The notes beneath the pieces are model-generated. The model ran no database searches. It was not told the origin of the DNA and saw only the letters and a list, made by a program, of their open reading frames with translations. Both the position numbers and the translations under genes were made by a program. This document shows positions 8,976 to 16,415 of a stretch of 22,029 nucleotides of DNA, piece after piece. The DNA comes from an uncultured Verrucomicrobia subdivision 3 bacterium (lineage in GTDB: Bacteria > Verrucomicrobiota > Verrucomicrobiia > Limisphaerales > UBA11358), in assembly GCA_903861445.1 (NCBI GenBank), contig CAIOUK010000010.1, forward strand, positions 1 through 22,029, in the 5' to 3' direction. The stretch's first letter is position 1, and the number at the start of each line of letters is the position of its first letter.

Positions 8976-10925
8976 ATGAAGAATCTCGTCATCAGCATTT
9001 TAATTTTGTCCGCGCTGCCGGTTTTGGCAGACACACCGGTGCAAACTATCCGACTTGACCCGGCTTCACCCGGACGCGTGTTCGAGGGCATCGGCGCGGT
9101 CAGCGCGGGCGCGTCCACGCGGTTGCTACCGGATTATCCTGAACCGCAGCGCAGCCAGATTTTGGATTTTCTATTCAAGCCAAAATTCGGTGCGGGCTTT
9201 CAGCATCTCAAGGTGGAGATCGGCAGCGGTGAAAATTCCACCTGCGGCAGCGAGCCGTCGCACGCGATCACCCGCGACGAACTAGCGAATCCCCAGCCGC
9301 GCGGCTACGAATTCTGGCTCATGGCCGAGGCCCGCAAACGCAATCCGCAAATCATCCTTGATTGTCTGCCGTGGGCTTATCCCGAGTGGGTCAGTAACCG
9401 ATTTTCGCCGGCAGCAGCCGACTGGTTCGCTGCGTTTTTGCAGGTGGCCCAAAAAAATTACGGACTGGAACTGGACTGGATTTCCGCCGCGCAAAACGAG
9501 GCGGGCACTGACTTGAATTGGATTCGGCAGGACTTGCGGCCGAAGCTGGACGCGGGCGGATTTTCCAAGGTGAAGTTGCAGGCGCCGGACGACAATGGTC
9601 GCCATTGGCAGATTTTCAACACGCTGGGAACGAACGCTGAACTCGACCGGCTGATCGGTGCGGTGGGTTATCATTATTTGGATGGACGCAACCCGTGGCA
9701 GATTGACCAGAAGCGTGGACACCCCGCTACGGAAAAAGCCAAAAGCTCCGGCAAGCCGCTTTGGGCCAGCGAAGAATGGAGCCAGTCGGGTCGGGAATGG
9801 GGCGGCAAAGGCGCGCTCTATCTGGCCCGGCTGATGAATAAAATCTACACGCGCGATCACGTCACCAAATTTGAAATCTGGTGTCCCATTGACTCGATCT
9901 ACGATCAGATTGCCTGGGCAGACACCGGCGCGATGCAGGCGGACACGCCGTGGTGCGGGCATTATACCGTTTGGCCGGCGGTCTGGGTGATTGCCCACAC
10001 CACGCAGTTTGCCAAGCCGGGCTGGATTTATATGGACGAGGCTTGCGGACAACTCGACACGAACACCTGGCGCGGCAGTCATGTGGCCTTGCGCGATCCG
10101 AAAACCGGCGATTGGTCGGTGGTCGTCGTGACCGGTGAAAAGCGGACGATTCAGCTCACCGTTTTGCCAGGACTGAAAGACGGTCCGGTTCACGTCTGGA
10201 AATCCACCGCCACGGAACAGTTCGTGGAACAGCCGCCGTTGGCCTTGAGTCACAACTCGGTCGAACTGGCACTTGAGCCTGACGCCGTTTACACGTTCAC
10301 CAGCACGACCGGGCAGCAGAAAGGTTCTTATGGCACACCGCCGCCGTTGAAACCGTTTCCGTTTCCTTTCGTGGAAGACTTCGAGAGTTATCACGCGGGC
10401 GACACTCCGCGTTATTTTTCTGACCAGAAGGGCACGTTCGAAGTATGTCCGTCGCCGAAAGGTGGATTATGTCTGGCGCAGATTGTGCCGGCGGAGGGCA
10501 TTCTGTGGATTGGTAGCTGGTTGCTCAAACCCCACACGCTGTTTGGCGACACGAACTGGCAGGACTGTGCGATCTCGGCCGATGTTTTGCTGGCGGGCGG
10601 CGATGTTGAAATTGGCGGGCGCTACGCCGACCGCGACAAGTTGGGCTACCGCTGGATTCTGACGCGCGACGGCCGCTGGCAATTGAATTGGCAATACACG
10701 TCGCTGGCGTCCGGCCAGATTGAAAAATTCAAGCCGGCCAATTGGCATCATCTACGGCTGGAGTTGAATGGAAACCAAATCATCGGTGTGGTGGATGGCA
10801 AAAAACTGGCCACAGTCACTGATGCTTCGCGCGCCAAGGGCATGGCGTTTCTGGCCAGCACCTACGATCATAATCTTTTTGACAACGTCCGCGTGGAACC
10901 GATTCCACCGCTGCCCGCCAAGTAA
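8976..10925 (+). CDS. Secreted GH59 galactosylceramidase-like glycoside hydrolase
   Basis: The 649-residue product begins with a clear signal peptide (MKNLVISILILSALPVLA, then DTP). The catalytic barrel follows, with the family-typical opening FEGIGAVSAGASTRLL, the substrate-side block DCLPWAYPEWVS, the acid/base Glu in AAQNE (Glu 175) and the probable nucleophile Glu in WASEEW (Glu 266). This matches the architecture of galactocerebrosidase (GH59), including a C-terminal lectin/LamG-like domain from about residue 465 (EDFESYHAGDTPRYFSDQKG). Family members release beta-linked galactose from galactosylceramide. In soil or aquatic bacteria the natural substrate may be another beta-galactoside, which is inference. 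It follows a strong terminator, so it probably has its own promoter. The start is supported by the signal peptide. No obvious Shine-Dalgarno is seen. Confidence 0.88.
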   Translation: MKNLVISILILSALPVLADTPVQTIRLDPASPGRVFEGIGAVSAGASTRLLPDYPEPQRSQILDFLFKPKFGAGFQHLKVEIGSGENSTCGSEPSHAITRDELANPQPRGYEFWLMAEARKRNPQIILDCLPWAYPEWVSNRFSPAAADWFAAFLQVAQKNYGLELDWISAAQNEAGTDLNWIRQDLRPKLDAGGFSKVKLQAPDDNGRHWQIFNTLGTNAELDRLIGAVGYHYLDGRNPWQIDQKRGHPATEKAKSSGKPLWASEEWSQSGREWGGKGALYLARLMNKIYTRDHVTKFEIWCPIDSIYDQIAWADTGAMQADTPWCGHYTVWPAVWVIAHTTQFAKPGWIYMDEACGQLDTNTWRGSHVALRDPKTGDWSVVVVTGEKRTIQLTVLPGLKDGPVHVWKSTATEQFVEQPPLALSHNSVELALEPDAVYTFTSTTGQQKGSYGTPPPLKPFPFPFVEDFESYHAGDTPRYFSDQKGTFEVCPSPKGGLCLAQIVPAEGILWIGSWLLKPHTLFGDTNWQDCAISADVLLAGGDVEIGGRYADRDKLGYRWILTRDGRWQLNWQYTSLASGQIEKFKPANWHHLRLELNGNQIIGVVDGKKLATVTDASRAKGMAFLASTYDHNLFDNVRVEPIPPLPAK

Positions 10926-10982
10926 ATGGTGGGTAGGATTATTTTTCCGGTCAAACGGATGGGCGCAAACCCCTGATTTCAT

Positions 10983-11059
10983 TGGTGCATCCGGAGGGAC
11001 TTGAACCCCCAACATTTTGATCCGAAGTCAAACGCTCTATCCAATTGAGCTACGGATGC
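10983..11059 (-). tRNA. tRNA-Arg (anticodon TCG), CCA encoded
   Basis: Read on the - strand, the acceptor stem GCATCCG/CGGATGC pairs perfectly. The D arm is GCTC/GAGC, the anticodon stem is TTTGA/TCAAA with loop CTTCGGA, and the T arm carries the TTCAAGT loop. The anticodon TCG reads CGA (and, if modified, other CGN) arginine codons. Discriminator A at 10986 is followed by genome-encoded CCA at 10983-10985. It lies 27 bases after the stop of the 580-residue gene, on the same strand. Confidence 0.95.
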
Positions 11060-11086
11060 CTGAAATTATTATTCTCAATAACGGTT

Positions 11087-12829
11087 TCAATGCGCTGTTA
11101 CGCCAATGTCTTTCACAAGCCGTTTAGCCGCCTCGGCATCCACCCATTTGGTGAGGCTGATGAAGTTGACGAGCGCCGGGCTATCAGCTTTGACCTTGTG
11201 GAGGTTTTTTAGCGCGCCCAAAACTTTGGTATAAACGGCGGTGTATTTTTCATGCACCAGCCGCGTGATGAACGTCTCCATCATGGCGCGCGCCAGCGGG
11301 TCGGTCTGGCCGTTGGGCAGATACGGCAGCAGGCAGAAGATGCGGACGAAAATCATCGGATCGCTTTCCGTCAGCACCAGCCAGCAGGCCTTGACCTCGT
11401 CGGCATCGTAACGTCCGCCCATGCGTTTGCGGATGGCGGCGACAATTTCCGCCGGTGCGGCGCGGCCTGCGATGAGGTTCTTGATATTTTCCCACGCGTG
11501 CCGGTGCTCGCGTTCGGGCGTGATCTGATTTTTTTCGTTCAGGCGCTTTTCGATTTCCTGTAGCCCAAGCTGGTGGGCCACTGCCTTGGCTAAAACTTCC
11601 GCTTCTTCCTTGCGCACTCGATCCGTAACGGCCAGCGCGCGGATGACGGAGGCTTGCATTTCCGGATTGAACAGTCGCAGCACGGTGGCGAGCGTTTCGG
11701 GCTGGGGCGGTTTGCCGAGCGGCACGAGATGCTTGACGCATTCGATGGTGAGCGGGTCAATGTCCGCCAGCTTTTCCGCGCGGAAGGTCAGGGTGAAGCG
11801 CAACGTGCGACCGAGGCCGCCGCCTTTGCCGAGGTTGTTGACCACGGATTTGCGGTAATCCGGCGCGATGATGAAGGCGAGCAGGGCTTCCGCCTGCTGG
11901 ATTAATTTTTCGTCCAGCGCGTCGTATTCGCCGGTAATCACGAGCTGTTCAATCAATGGCGGCAGACGCTGGGCAAACACGACATCCGGCGACTCGGTAT
12001 TCTGGTTGTTGTAATAATGCAGCAGCTCGAGCGCGAACGAGAGTCGCAGAAAGGCGCTCTTTTGCGCGCGCGCGTTTTCCGAAGTCGCCTTGCTGGCGCG
12101 CACTTTGTGAAACAAGGCCAGCAGCGCCGCGTGTTTCGCACCAGCGGCGGCGGAATTTTGCGCGAGCAGATTTTCGAAATCCGGCTGGAACACGAACATG
12201 ATTTCTTCCGGCTTCGGGCGTGGATTGAATTTCACATCCGTCGTCACGTCCTTGAAAAACACCTGTGCCGGCTCGCCGAATTCCCGCAGGATGCGCTCGC
12301 GGGGCAGCTGGCCTTTGACGAAACCACGGCTCGCGCGCACGACGGCGGGCAGATGAAAATGTTCCGGTTGCACCACGAGCGATTGCAGCATCTCCGGCTC
12401 CAGCGGCGCGTCCAGCTTGATGAGTTCAGCCACGGCGGGTGGCAAGGTTGCCAGCAGATCGCGCTTGGTTTTGTCCAGTTGCTTGAGAATGGCCGGTTGC
12501 AGAATATGATCTTCCAGCTTGCCCTTGGTCAGACTGGTGCTGACCTCGATGACATGCTGGTTGTGCTCCATCAGGCGCGAGACAATCACCCCGACATCAT
12601 TGATGGGCAGCTTGCTGACCAGCGTGGTCAGCAGCGTGATGAGTTCGCCGTGCGATTTCTGGCGATGCTCGACGACGCGCTCCAGCAGCAGGCGCAACTG
12701 TTTGTTTTCCGCCTCCAAACCGGTGCGCTCCGTTTCCAACTGGGCCACGCGCAACTTCAGGTCGAACCATTCGCTCTGGATTTTTTCCAGCGAGGCAATG
12801 GCGATGGTGTTGTCGTCCGACGGTGACAT
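11087..12829 (-). CDS. Conserved-looking 580-residue cytoplasmic protein of unknown function
   Basis: I do not recognise a family. There is no signal peptide or membrane segment. Residues about 12-60 form a coiled coil with heptad-like Leu/Ile/Val spacing (SLEKIQSEWFDLKLRVAQLE and onward). The rest is predicted to be mostly helical, rich in Leu, Ala, Lys and Glu, with a charged middle and a Gly-rich turn (NNLGKGGGLGRTLRF) near residue 345. It may be built of helical repeats. The start is ATG 12829, with no convincing ribosome binding site. The gene lies downstream of the aminotransferase terminator on the same strand and runs toward tRNA-Arg. The coiled coil suggests self-association or a scaffold role, which is only inference. 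Confidence 0.75.
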   Translation of the reverse strand: MSPSDDNTIAIASLEKIQSEWFDLKLRVAQLETERTGLEAENKQLRLLLERVVEHRQKSHGELITLLTTLVSKLPINDVGVIVSRLMEHNQHVIEVSTSLTKGKLEDHILQPAILKQLDKTKRDLLATLPPAVAELIKLDAPLEPEMLQSLVVQPEHFHLPAVVRASRGFVKGQLPRERILREFGEPAQVFFKDVTTDVKFNPRPKPEEIMFVFQPDFENLLAQNSAAAGAKHAALLALFHKVRASKATSENARAQKSAFLRLSFALELLHYYNNQNTESPDVVFAQRLPPLIEQLVITGEYDALDEKLIQQAEALLAFIIAPDYRKSVVNNLGKGGGLGRTLRFTLTFRAEKLADIDPLTIECVKHLVPLGKPPQPETLATVLRLFNPEMQASVIRALAVTDRVRKEEAEVLAKAVAHQLGLQEIEKRLNEKNQITPEREHRHAWENIKNLIAGRAAPAEIVAAIRKRMGGRYDADEVKACWLVLTESDPMIFVRIFCLLPYLPNGQTDPLARAMMETFITRLVHEKYTAVYTKVLGALKNLHKVKADSPALVNFISLTKWVDAEAAKRLVKDIGVTAH

Positions 12830-12890
12830 GACGTCATCTTCTTATATCGGCGGAATTCTTTCCATCCCTTTTTTGCGGATTAACAGAACA

Positions 12891-12912
12891 AGGCCGCGAT
12901 TGCTCGCGGCCT
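12891..12912 (-). terminator. Hairpin terminator of the aminotransferase gene
   Basis: A perfect 9-bp stem, AGGCCGCGA (12891-12899) with TCGCGGCCT (12904-12912), encloses a TTGC loop. Read on the - strand it lies about 20 bases after the aminotransferase stop and is followed by TTGTTCTGTTAAT, a broken T tract. The + side is not T-rich. Confidence 0.7.
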
Positions 12913-12931
12913 CATCCGGTGCAGGAATAGC

Positions 12932-14107
12932 TTATTTTACCAGCGTCCGGCAGAATTTATCCATGCGCTCCAAGCCCTTTTCGATGTTCGCCAGACTGGT
13001 GGCGTAGCTCAAGCGGATGTAATCATCCGCGCCGAAGGCAATGCCCGGCACAGCGGCGACTTTTTCCTGTTCGAGCAGCTTGGCGCAAAACTCGGAAGAC
13101 TTGAGGCCGGTCTTGGAAATGTTCGGGAAGAGATAAAACGCGCCTTTGGCATTCACGCAGGAGACGCCCGGCATGGCGCTCAATTTGGCGTGGGCAAAGC
13201 GGCGGCGCTTGTCGAACTCGACGAGCCACGTCTTCAAATGATCCTGCGGGCCGGTGAGCGCGGCGACGCCGCCTTTTTGCGCGAACGATGTCGGGTTGCT
13301 GGTGCTGTGGCTTTGCACGGCGTCAATCGCCTTGGCGATCGGCTCCGGCGCGGCGAGGAAACCCAAGCGCCAGCCGGTCATCGAATACGCTTTCGCCAGA
13401 CCGTGAACGATGATCGTGTGGTCGTAGTGCGCTTGCGAGAAACTGGCAACGCTCTTCACTTTCGCTCCATCGTAAAGCAGGTGTTCGTAGATTTCATCGC
13501 TCATGATGAGGACGTTTTTCTCCACGCAAATATCACCCAGCGCCTTCACTTCTTCCGGCGAATAAACGCTGCCGGTCGGATTGCTCGGCGAGTTGAGGAC
13601 GAACAGCCGCGTATTCGGCGTAATGGCCGCGCGCAGTTGCGCGGGCGTGACTTTGAATTCCGTTTTGTCGCTCGTCTCCAAAATCACCGGCTTCGCGCCC
13701 GCGAGCTTCACCATTTCCGGATAACTCAGCCAATACGGCGCGGGAATGATGACTTCATCGCCCGGTTCGCACGTCGCGAGAATGACGTTGTAGCAGGAAT
13801 GTTTGCCGCCGCAGGAGACGATAATCTGGCTCGGCTTGTAAGTGAGACCGTTTTCGTTTTTGAACTTGGCGGCAATGGCCTCGCGCAATTCGGGAATGCC
13901 GCTGCTAGGCGTGTATTTGGTGAACCCGGCGGCGAGCGCCTTGGCACAGGCATCCTTGATGTGTTGCGGCGTGTCGAAATCCGGTTCGCCCGCGCCAAAG
14001 CCGACGACATCCTCGCCAGCAGCTTTCATGGCCTTGGCCTTGGAATCTATGGCCAAAGTGAGCGATGGAGCGAGTGACGCGGCGCGTTGGGAGATTTTGT
14101 AGTTCAT
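12932..14107 (-). CDS. aspC: PLP-dependent class I aminotransferase, aspartate aminotransferase type
   Basis: The 391-residue product is the normal length for the Thermus-type (subgroup Ib) aspartate aminotransferases, which move amino groups between aspartate and 2-oxoglutarate and sometimes act on prephenate. Motifs include GAGEPDFDTP near residue 38, YTPSSGIPELREAIA, the Asn block SNPTG (Asn 176), the PLP-ring Asp in MSDEIYE (Asp 204), and the Schiff-base Lys in HGLAKAYSMTGWRLG (Lys 239). I chose ATG 14107 rather than TTG 14122 because the family starts with a short peptide like MNYKISQRA. It is a free-standing cytoplasmic enzyme with its own terminator. Whether it also serves phenylalanine/tyrosine synthesis cannot be decided from sequence alone. 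Confidence 0.92.
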   Translation of the reverse strand: MNYKISQRAASLAPSLTLAIDSKAKAMKAAGEDVVGFGAGEPDFDTPQHIKDACAKALAAGFTKYTPSSGIPELREAIAAKFKNENGLTYKPSQIIVSCGGKHSCYNVILATCEPGDEVIIPAPYWLSYPEMVKLAGAKPVILETSDKTEFKVTPAQLRAAITPNTRLFVLNSPSNPTGSVYSPEEVKALGDICVEKNVLIMSDEIYEHLLYDGAKVKSVASFSQAHYDHTIIVHGLAKAYSMTGWRLGFLAAPEPIAKAIDAVQSHSTSNPTSFAQKGGVAALTGPQDHLKTWLVEFDKRRRFAHAKLSAMPGVSCVNAKGAFYLFPNISKTGLKSSEFCAKLLEQEKVAAVPGIAFGADDYIRLSYATSLANIEKGLERMDKFCRTLVK

Positions 14108-14188
14108 AAATTTTGAGCGCAAAAATGATAATTTGAATTAGCGACGGTGCAAGAAAGGAAATTCCCGCCACCAGCTTGCCGGAGAAAT

Positions 14189-14548
14189 TTATTTGATTTT
14201 TGCTGCCTCGATGAGTTCCCAGAACTTCGGATTTTCCTGAAGCGCCTGATCTTCACCGAGCTTGATGCCGGAGCGGAAAAAGAAATCTTTCAGCGTGTGC
14301 CGGCTCATCACGCGATGCACCAGCACGCCGAGCGGGTGCCGTTCAAAATAAATCCGGTAATCACCGATGCGAAAACGGTGCAGGATATGGCCGTCGCTCT
14401 CCAGCTTGCCGAAATCTTCGAGTTCGCTGCCGACCACCTGTTGCGGCAGGCCGCGAAACTCGCCGAGAATCTGGAGCTGCAATTCCTTCGGCATTCGCGC
14501 CAGTTCGGCCGCGGCGGTCGGCGTGAAGATGATTTGAAAGGTGTTCAT
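14189..14548 (-). CDS. RelE/ParE-family toxin-like protein (orphan)
   Basis: The 119-residue protein (MNTFQIIFTPTAAAELARMP...) has the RelE/ParE fold pattern. An N-terminal beta strand is followed by a helix with A-AELARMPKELQLQI, and then the core strands HRFRIGDYRIYFER and VLVHRVMSRHTLKDFF. Such proteins cleave mRNA on the ribosome or poison gyrase. The exact target is unknown, and the tail beyond residue 95 is longer than usual. I chose ATG 14548, which overlaps by one base the stop of a 35-codon ORF upstream. No recognisable antitoxin gene is present, so it is an orphan, or the antitoxin is decayed or lies elsewhere. Confidence 0.75.
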   Translation of the reverse strand: MNTFQIIFTPTAAAELARMPKELQLQILGEFRGLPQQVVGSELEDFGKLESDGHILHRFRIGDYRIYFERHPLGVLVHRVMSRHTLKDFFFRSGIKLGEDQALQENPKFWELIEAAKIK

Positions 14549-14655
14549 CAATTTGTCGTTTCATCGAACACCATTACGGCCAACGCGTCGAGCGAAATCT
14601 GCCAGCCGCGGTGGCGCTGTTGGTCGGCAAAAATCGGTGTTCCATCTGTGTGCAT
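14548..14655 (-). CDS. 35-codon ORF overlapping the toxin start (possible antitoxin remnant)
   Basis: The ORF starts at ATG 14655, inside the dispersed repeat. It encodes a short peptide containing HRGWQISLDALAVMVFDETT and stops with TGA whose A is the first base of the toxin ATG. The 1-base overlap is typical of toxin-antitoxin pairs. The peptide is too short to assign and resembles no domain I know. It could be the tail of an antitoxin whose front was replaced by the repeat, or a chance ORF. Confidence 0.3.
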   Translation of the reverse strand: MHTDGTPIFADQQRHRGWQISLDALAVMVFDETTN

Positions 14656-14664
14656 CTGTGGCTA
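14633..14664 (+). repeat. Half copy of the 11-bp-periodic dispersed repeat
   Basis: The sequence atcggtgttccatctgtg followed by tgcatctgtggcta matches the right arm of the palindromes at 15413-15516 and 20708-20821 in its TGTGG-CTA end and repeating xTCxGTGTTxx units. It ends 10 bases before the kdsB start and supplies the ATG of the short ORF on the opposite strand. Confidence 0.65.
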
Positions 14665-14674
14665 AATTAGGCGT

Positions 14675-15415
14675 GTGAAAATTGTTGGCATCATTCCCGC
14701 GCGCTTTGCGTCCACGCGCTTTCCCGGTAAACCGCTCGCGCTCATCGCGGGCAAACCATTACTCCAGCACGTCGTCGAGCAATGCGAGCAAGCCAAATCG
14801 CTTTCCGAAATCATCGTCGCCACGGACGACACGCGCATCTGGGAAGTGGCGCAAAATTTCTGCCGCGTCGAGATGACGCTGCCAAATCATCCGAGCGGCT
14901 CTGACCGCATCGCGGAAGTGGCGGAAAGAATCGTCTGTGATGCCATCGTGAACATTCAGGGCGACGAACCGCTGATCAATCCGAACGTGATTGACGCCGT
15001 CGCGCACGCGCTGGCCGACAGCGAAATGTCCACCGCCGCCACGCCGATAAAAAATCTCGCCGAGCTGGACAATCCGAATGTCGTGAAAGTCGTGGTCAAC
15101 GCCGCCGGTCGCGCGTTGTATTTTTCCCGGCGCACGATTCCCTATTTGCGCGATGCCGCCAGCCGGCCGACGGCGGAGCAGTTGGTGGCGTTTCCGTTTT
15201 TGAAGCATCTGGGCATTTACGGCTATCGGCGCGAGACGCTGCTGCGACTGGTGAAATTCCCGGTGTCGCCGCTGGAAAATGCGGAGAAGCTGGAGCAATT
15301 GCGCGCGCTGGAAAACGGCATCAGCCTCGCCGTTGTGAAAGTGGATTACGACAGCATCGGCGTGGATTTGCCGGAAGACGTGGCGCGGGTGGAAAAGATT
15401 TTAAGAGAATTCTAG
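14675..15415 (+). CDS. kdsB: 3-deoxy-manno-octulosonate cytidylyltransferase (CMP-Kdo synthetase)
   Basis: The 246-residue protein matches KdsB in length and motifs. The nucleotide-binding signature IIPARFASTRFPGKPL lies at the N-terminus, the HPSGSDR block at 72-78, and the metal-binding IQGDEPLI block around Asp 97. The FLKHLGIYGYRRETL and EKLEQLRALENG blocks follow. It activates Kdo with CTP to give CMP-Kdo for the inner core of LPS, in the cytoplasm. The start is GTG 14675, with only a weak AGG a few bases upstream. The TAG stop (15413-15415) is also the first three bases of the long palindrome that follows. No other Kdo gene is adjacent, but a heptose kinase lies about 5.4 kb downstream. 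Confidence 0.96.
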   Translation: MKIVGIIPARFASTRFPGKPLALIAGKPLLQHVVEQCEQAKSLSEIIVATDDTRIWEVAQNFCRVEMTLPNHPSGSDRIAEVAERIVCDAIVNIQGDEPLINPNVIDAVAHALADSEMSTAATPIKNLAELDNPNVVKVVVNAAGRALYFSRRTIPYLRDAASRPTAEQLVAFPFLKHLGIYGYRRETLLRLVKFPVSPLENAEKLEQLRALENGISLAVVKVDYDSIGVDLPEDVARVEKILREF

Positions 15416-15516
15416 CCACAGATTGAACACGGATTAAACACGGCTGGAAAAATAATTTCAGCAGCGATTCTTGTGTGGTTCTTATCTGTGTTTAATCCGT
15501 GTTCAATCCGTGGCTA
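15413..15516. repeat. Long palindrome of 11-bp-periodic repeats between kdsB and thiG
   Basis: The left arm 15413-15443 (starts tagccacagattgaacacgg) is the reverse complement of the right arm 15486-15516 with two mismatches over 31 bases, separated by 42 bases. Each arm is built of about three 11-base units of the form CACRGATTRAA. It fills the gap between two convergent genes and could fold as a hairpin ending transcripts from both sides. No T-run follows either arm. Confidence 0.85.
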
Positions 15517-15520
15517 ATGA

Positions 15521-16303
15521 TCAGTTTAGAAACGCCGTCAACGGACTCGTGGCACTCGCCGTTTCGCTTGGCGCGCCGAGGCCGATTTCATACGCGCTGC
15601 GGCCAGCTTCCACGGCCTGCTTGAACGCGATGCCCATGCGGTTCGGATCGTTCGCTACGGCGATGGCAGTGTTCACCAGCACGGCGTCCGCGCCAAGTTC
15701 CATCGCCTCCGCCGCGTGGCTCGGCGCGCCGATGCCTGCATCTACGACCACCGGCACCGTCGCCTGCTCGATGATGATGCGGATCTGGTCGCGCGTCTGG
15801 ATACCGCGATTCGAGCCGATGGGTGAACCGAGCGGCATCACCGTCGCGCAACCGACTTCCTGCAATCGTTTCGCCAGCACCGGATCGGCGTTGATATACG
15901 GCAGCACGATGAAACCTTCCTTCACCAAAATCTCCGCCGCCTTGAACGTCTCAATCGGGTCGGGCAGCAGGTAGCGCGGGTCGGGATGAATTTCGAGCTT
16001 CACCCATTTCGGCAATCCGGCGGCGACGGCCAGGCGCGCGAGGCGGACGGCTTCCTCGGCGTTCATCGCGCCGCTGGTGTTGGGCAGGAGCAGATATTTT
16101 TTCGGGTCAATGAATTCGAGAATGTTCGCGAACGGGTCTTTCTTGCCGCTCAAGTCGGCGCGCCGCAGGGCGACGGTGACCATTTCCGTGCCGCTGGCGG
16201 CGAGCGCATCGCGCATGGCTTCCGGTGACGAAAATTTCCCCGTGCCGAGAATCAACCGCGAACGAAATTCGCGTCCGGCAATGACCAAAGGTTTGAACGA
16301 CAT
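15521..16303 (-). CDS. thiG: Thiazole synthase
   Basis: The 260-residue product fits ThiG, which builds the thiazole phosphate of thiamine from deoxyxylulose-5-phosphate, dehydroglycine and ThiS thiocarboxylate in the cytoplasm. Visible motifs are SRLILGTGKFSS, TVALRR, LLPNTSGAMNAEEAVRLARL, and WVKLEIHPDPRYLLPD with the Schiff-base Lys 102. Also present are PLGSPIGSNRGIQT, VVVDAGIGAPSHAAEAMELG, and VLVNTAIA near the C-terminus. I chose ATG 16303, which starts MSFKPLVIAG, over an upstream in-frame start at 16327. ThiS, ThiF and ThiH are not in the window, so the gene stands apart from its pathway. Confidence 0.96.
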   Translation of the reverse strand: MSFKPLVIAGREFRSRLILGTGKFSSPEAMRDALAASGTEMVTVALRRADLSGKKDPFANILEFIDPKKYLLLPNTSGAMNAEEAVRLARLAVAAGLPKWVKLEIHPDPRYLLPDPIETFKAAEILVKEGFIVLPYINADPVLAKRLQEVGCATVMPLGSPIGSNRGIQTRDQIRIIIEQATVPVVVDAGIGAPSHAAEAMELGADAVLVNTAIAVANDPNRMGIAFKQAVEAGRSAYEIGLGAPSETASATSPLTAFLN

Positions 16304-16415
16304 CGGCAACAATTTAGAAAATTGCACCGAATTGTCGAGGCGGGAACCGGTTTGCGTCTTTGTCTGCGAATTTGGGTGAAAGACTTTAACTTTGCGGACG
16401 TGGAAAATGAACCGC

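Noticed and set aside
9282..10394. A 370-codon open frame on the - strand opposite the GH59 gene
   Set aside because: It is antisense to a convincing secreted hydrolase, has Arg/Gly/Pro-rich low-quality sequence and no recognisable motif. It reflects codon bias of the + strand gene.
10986..11087. Genomic-island attachment site at tRNA-Arg
   Set aside because: I saw no direct repeat of the tRNA 3' end and no integrase gene in the window.
13190..14077. A 295-codon open frame on the + strand opposite the aminotransferase
   Set aside because: The aminotransferase has full PLP motifs. The antisense frame is Arg-rich without domains.
15413..15516. CRISPR array
   Set aside because: The units are 11 bases, contiguous without spacers, arranged as an inverted pair, and no cas gene is nearby.
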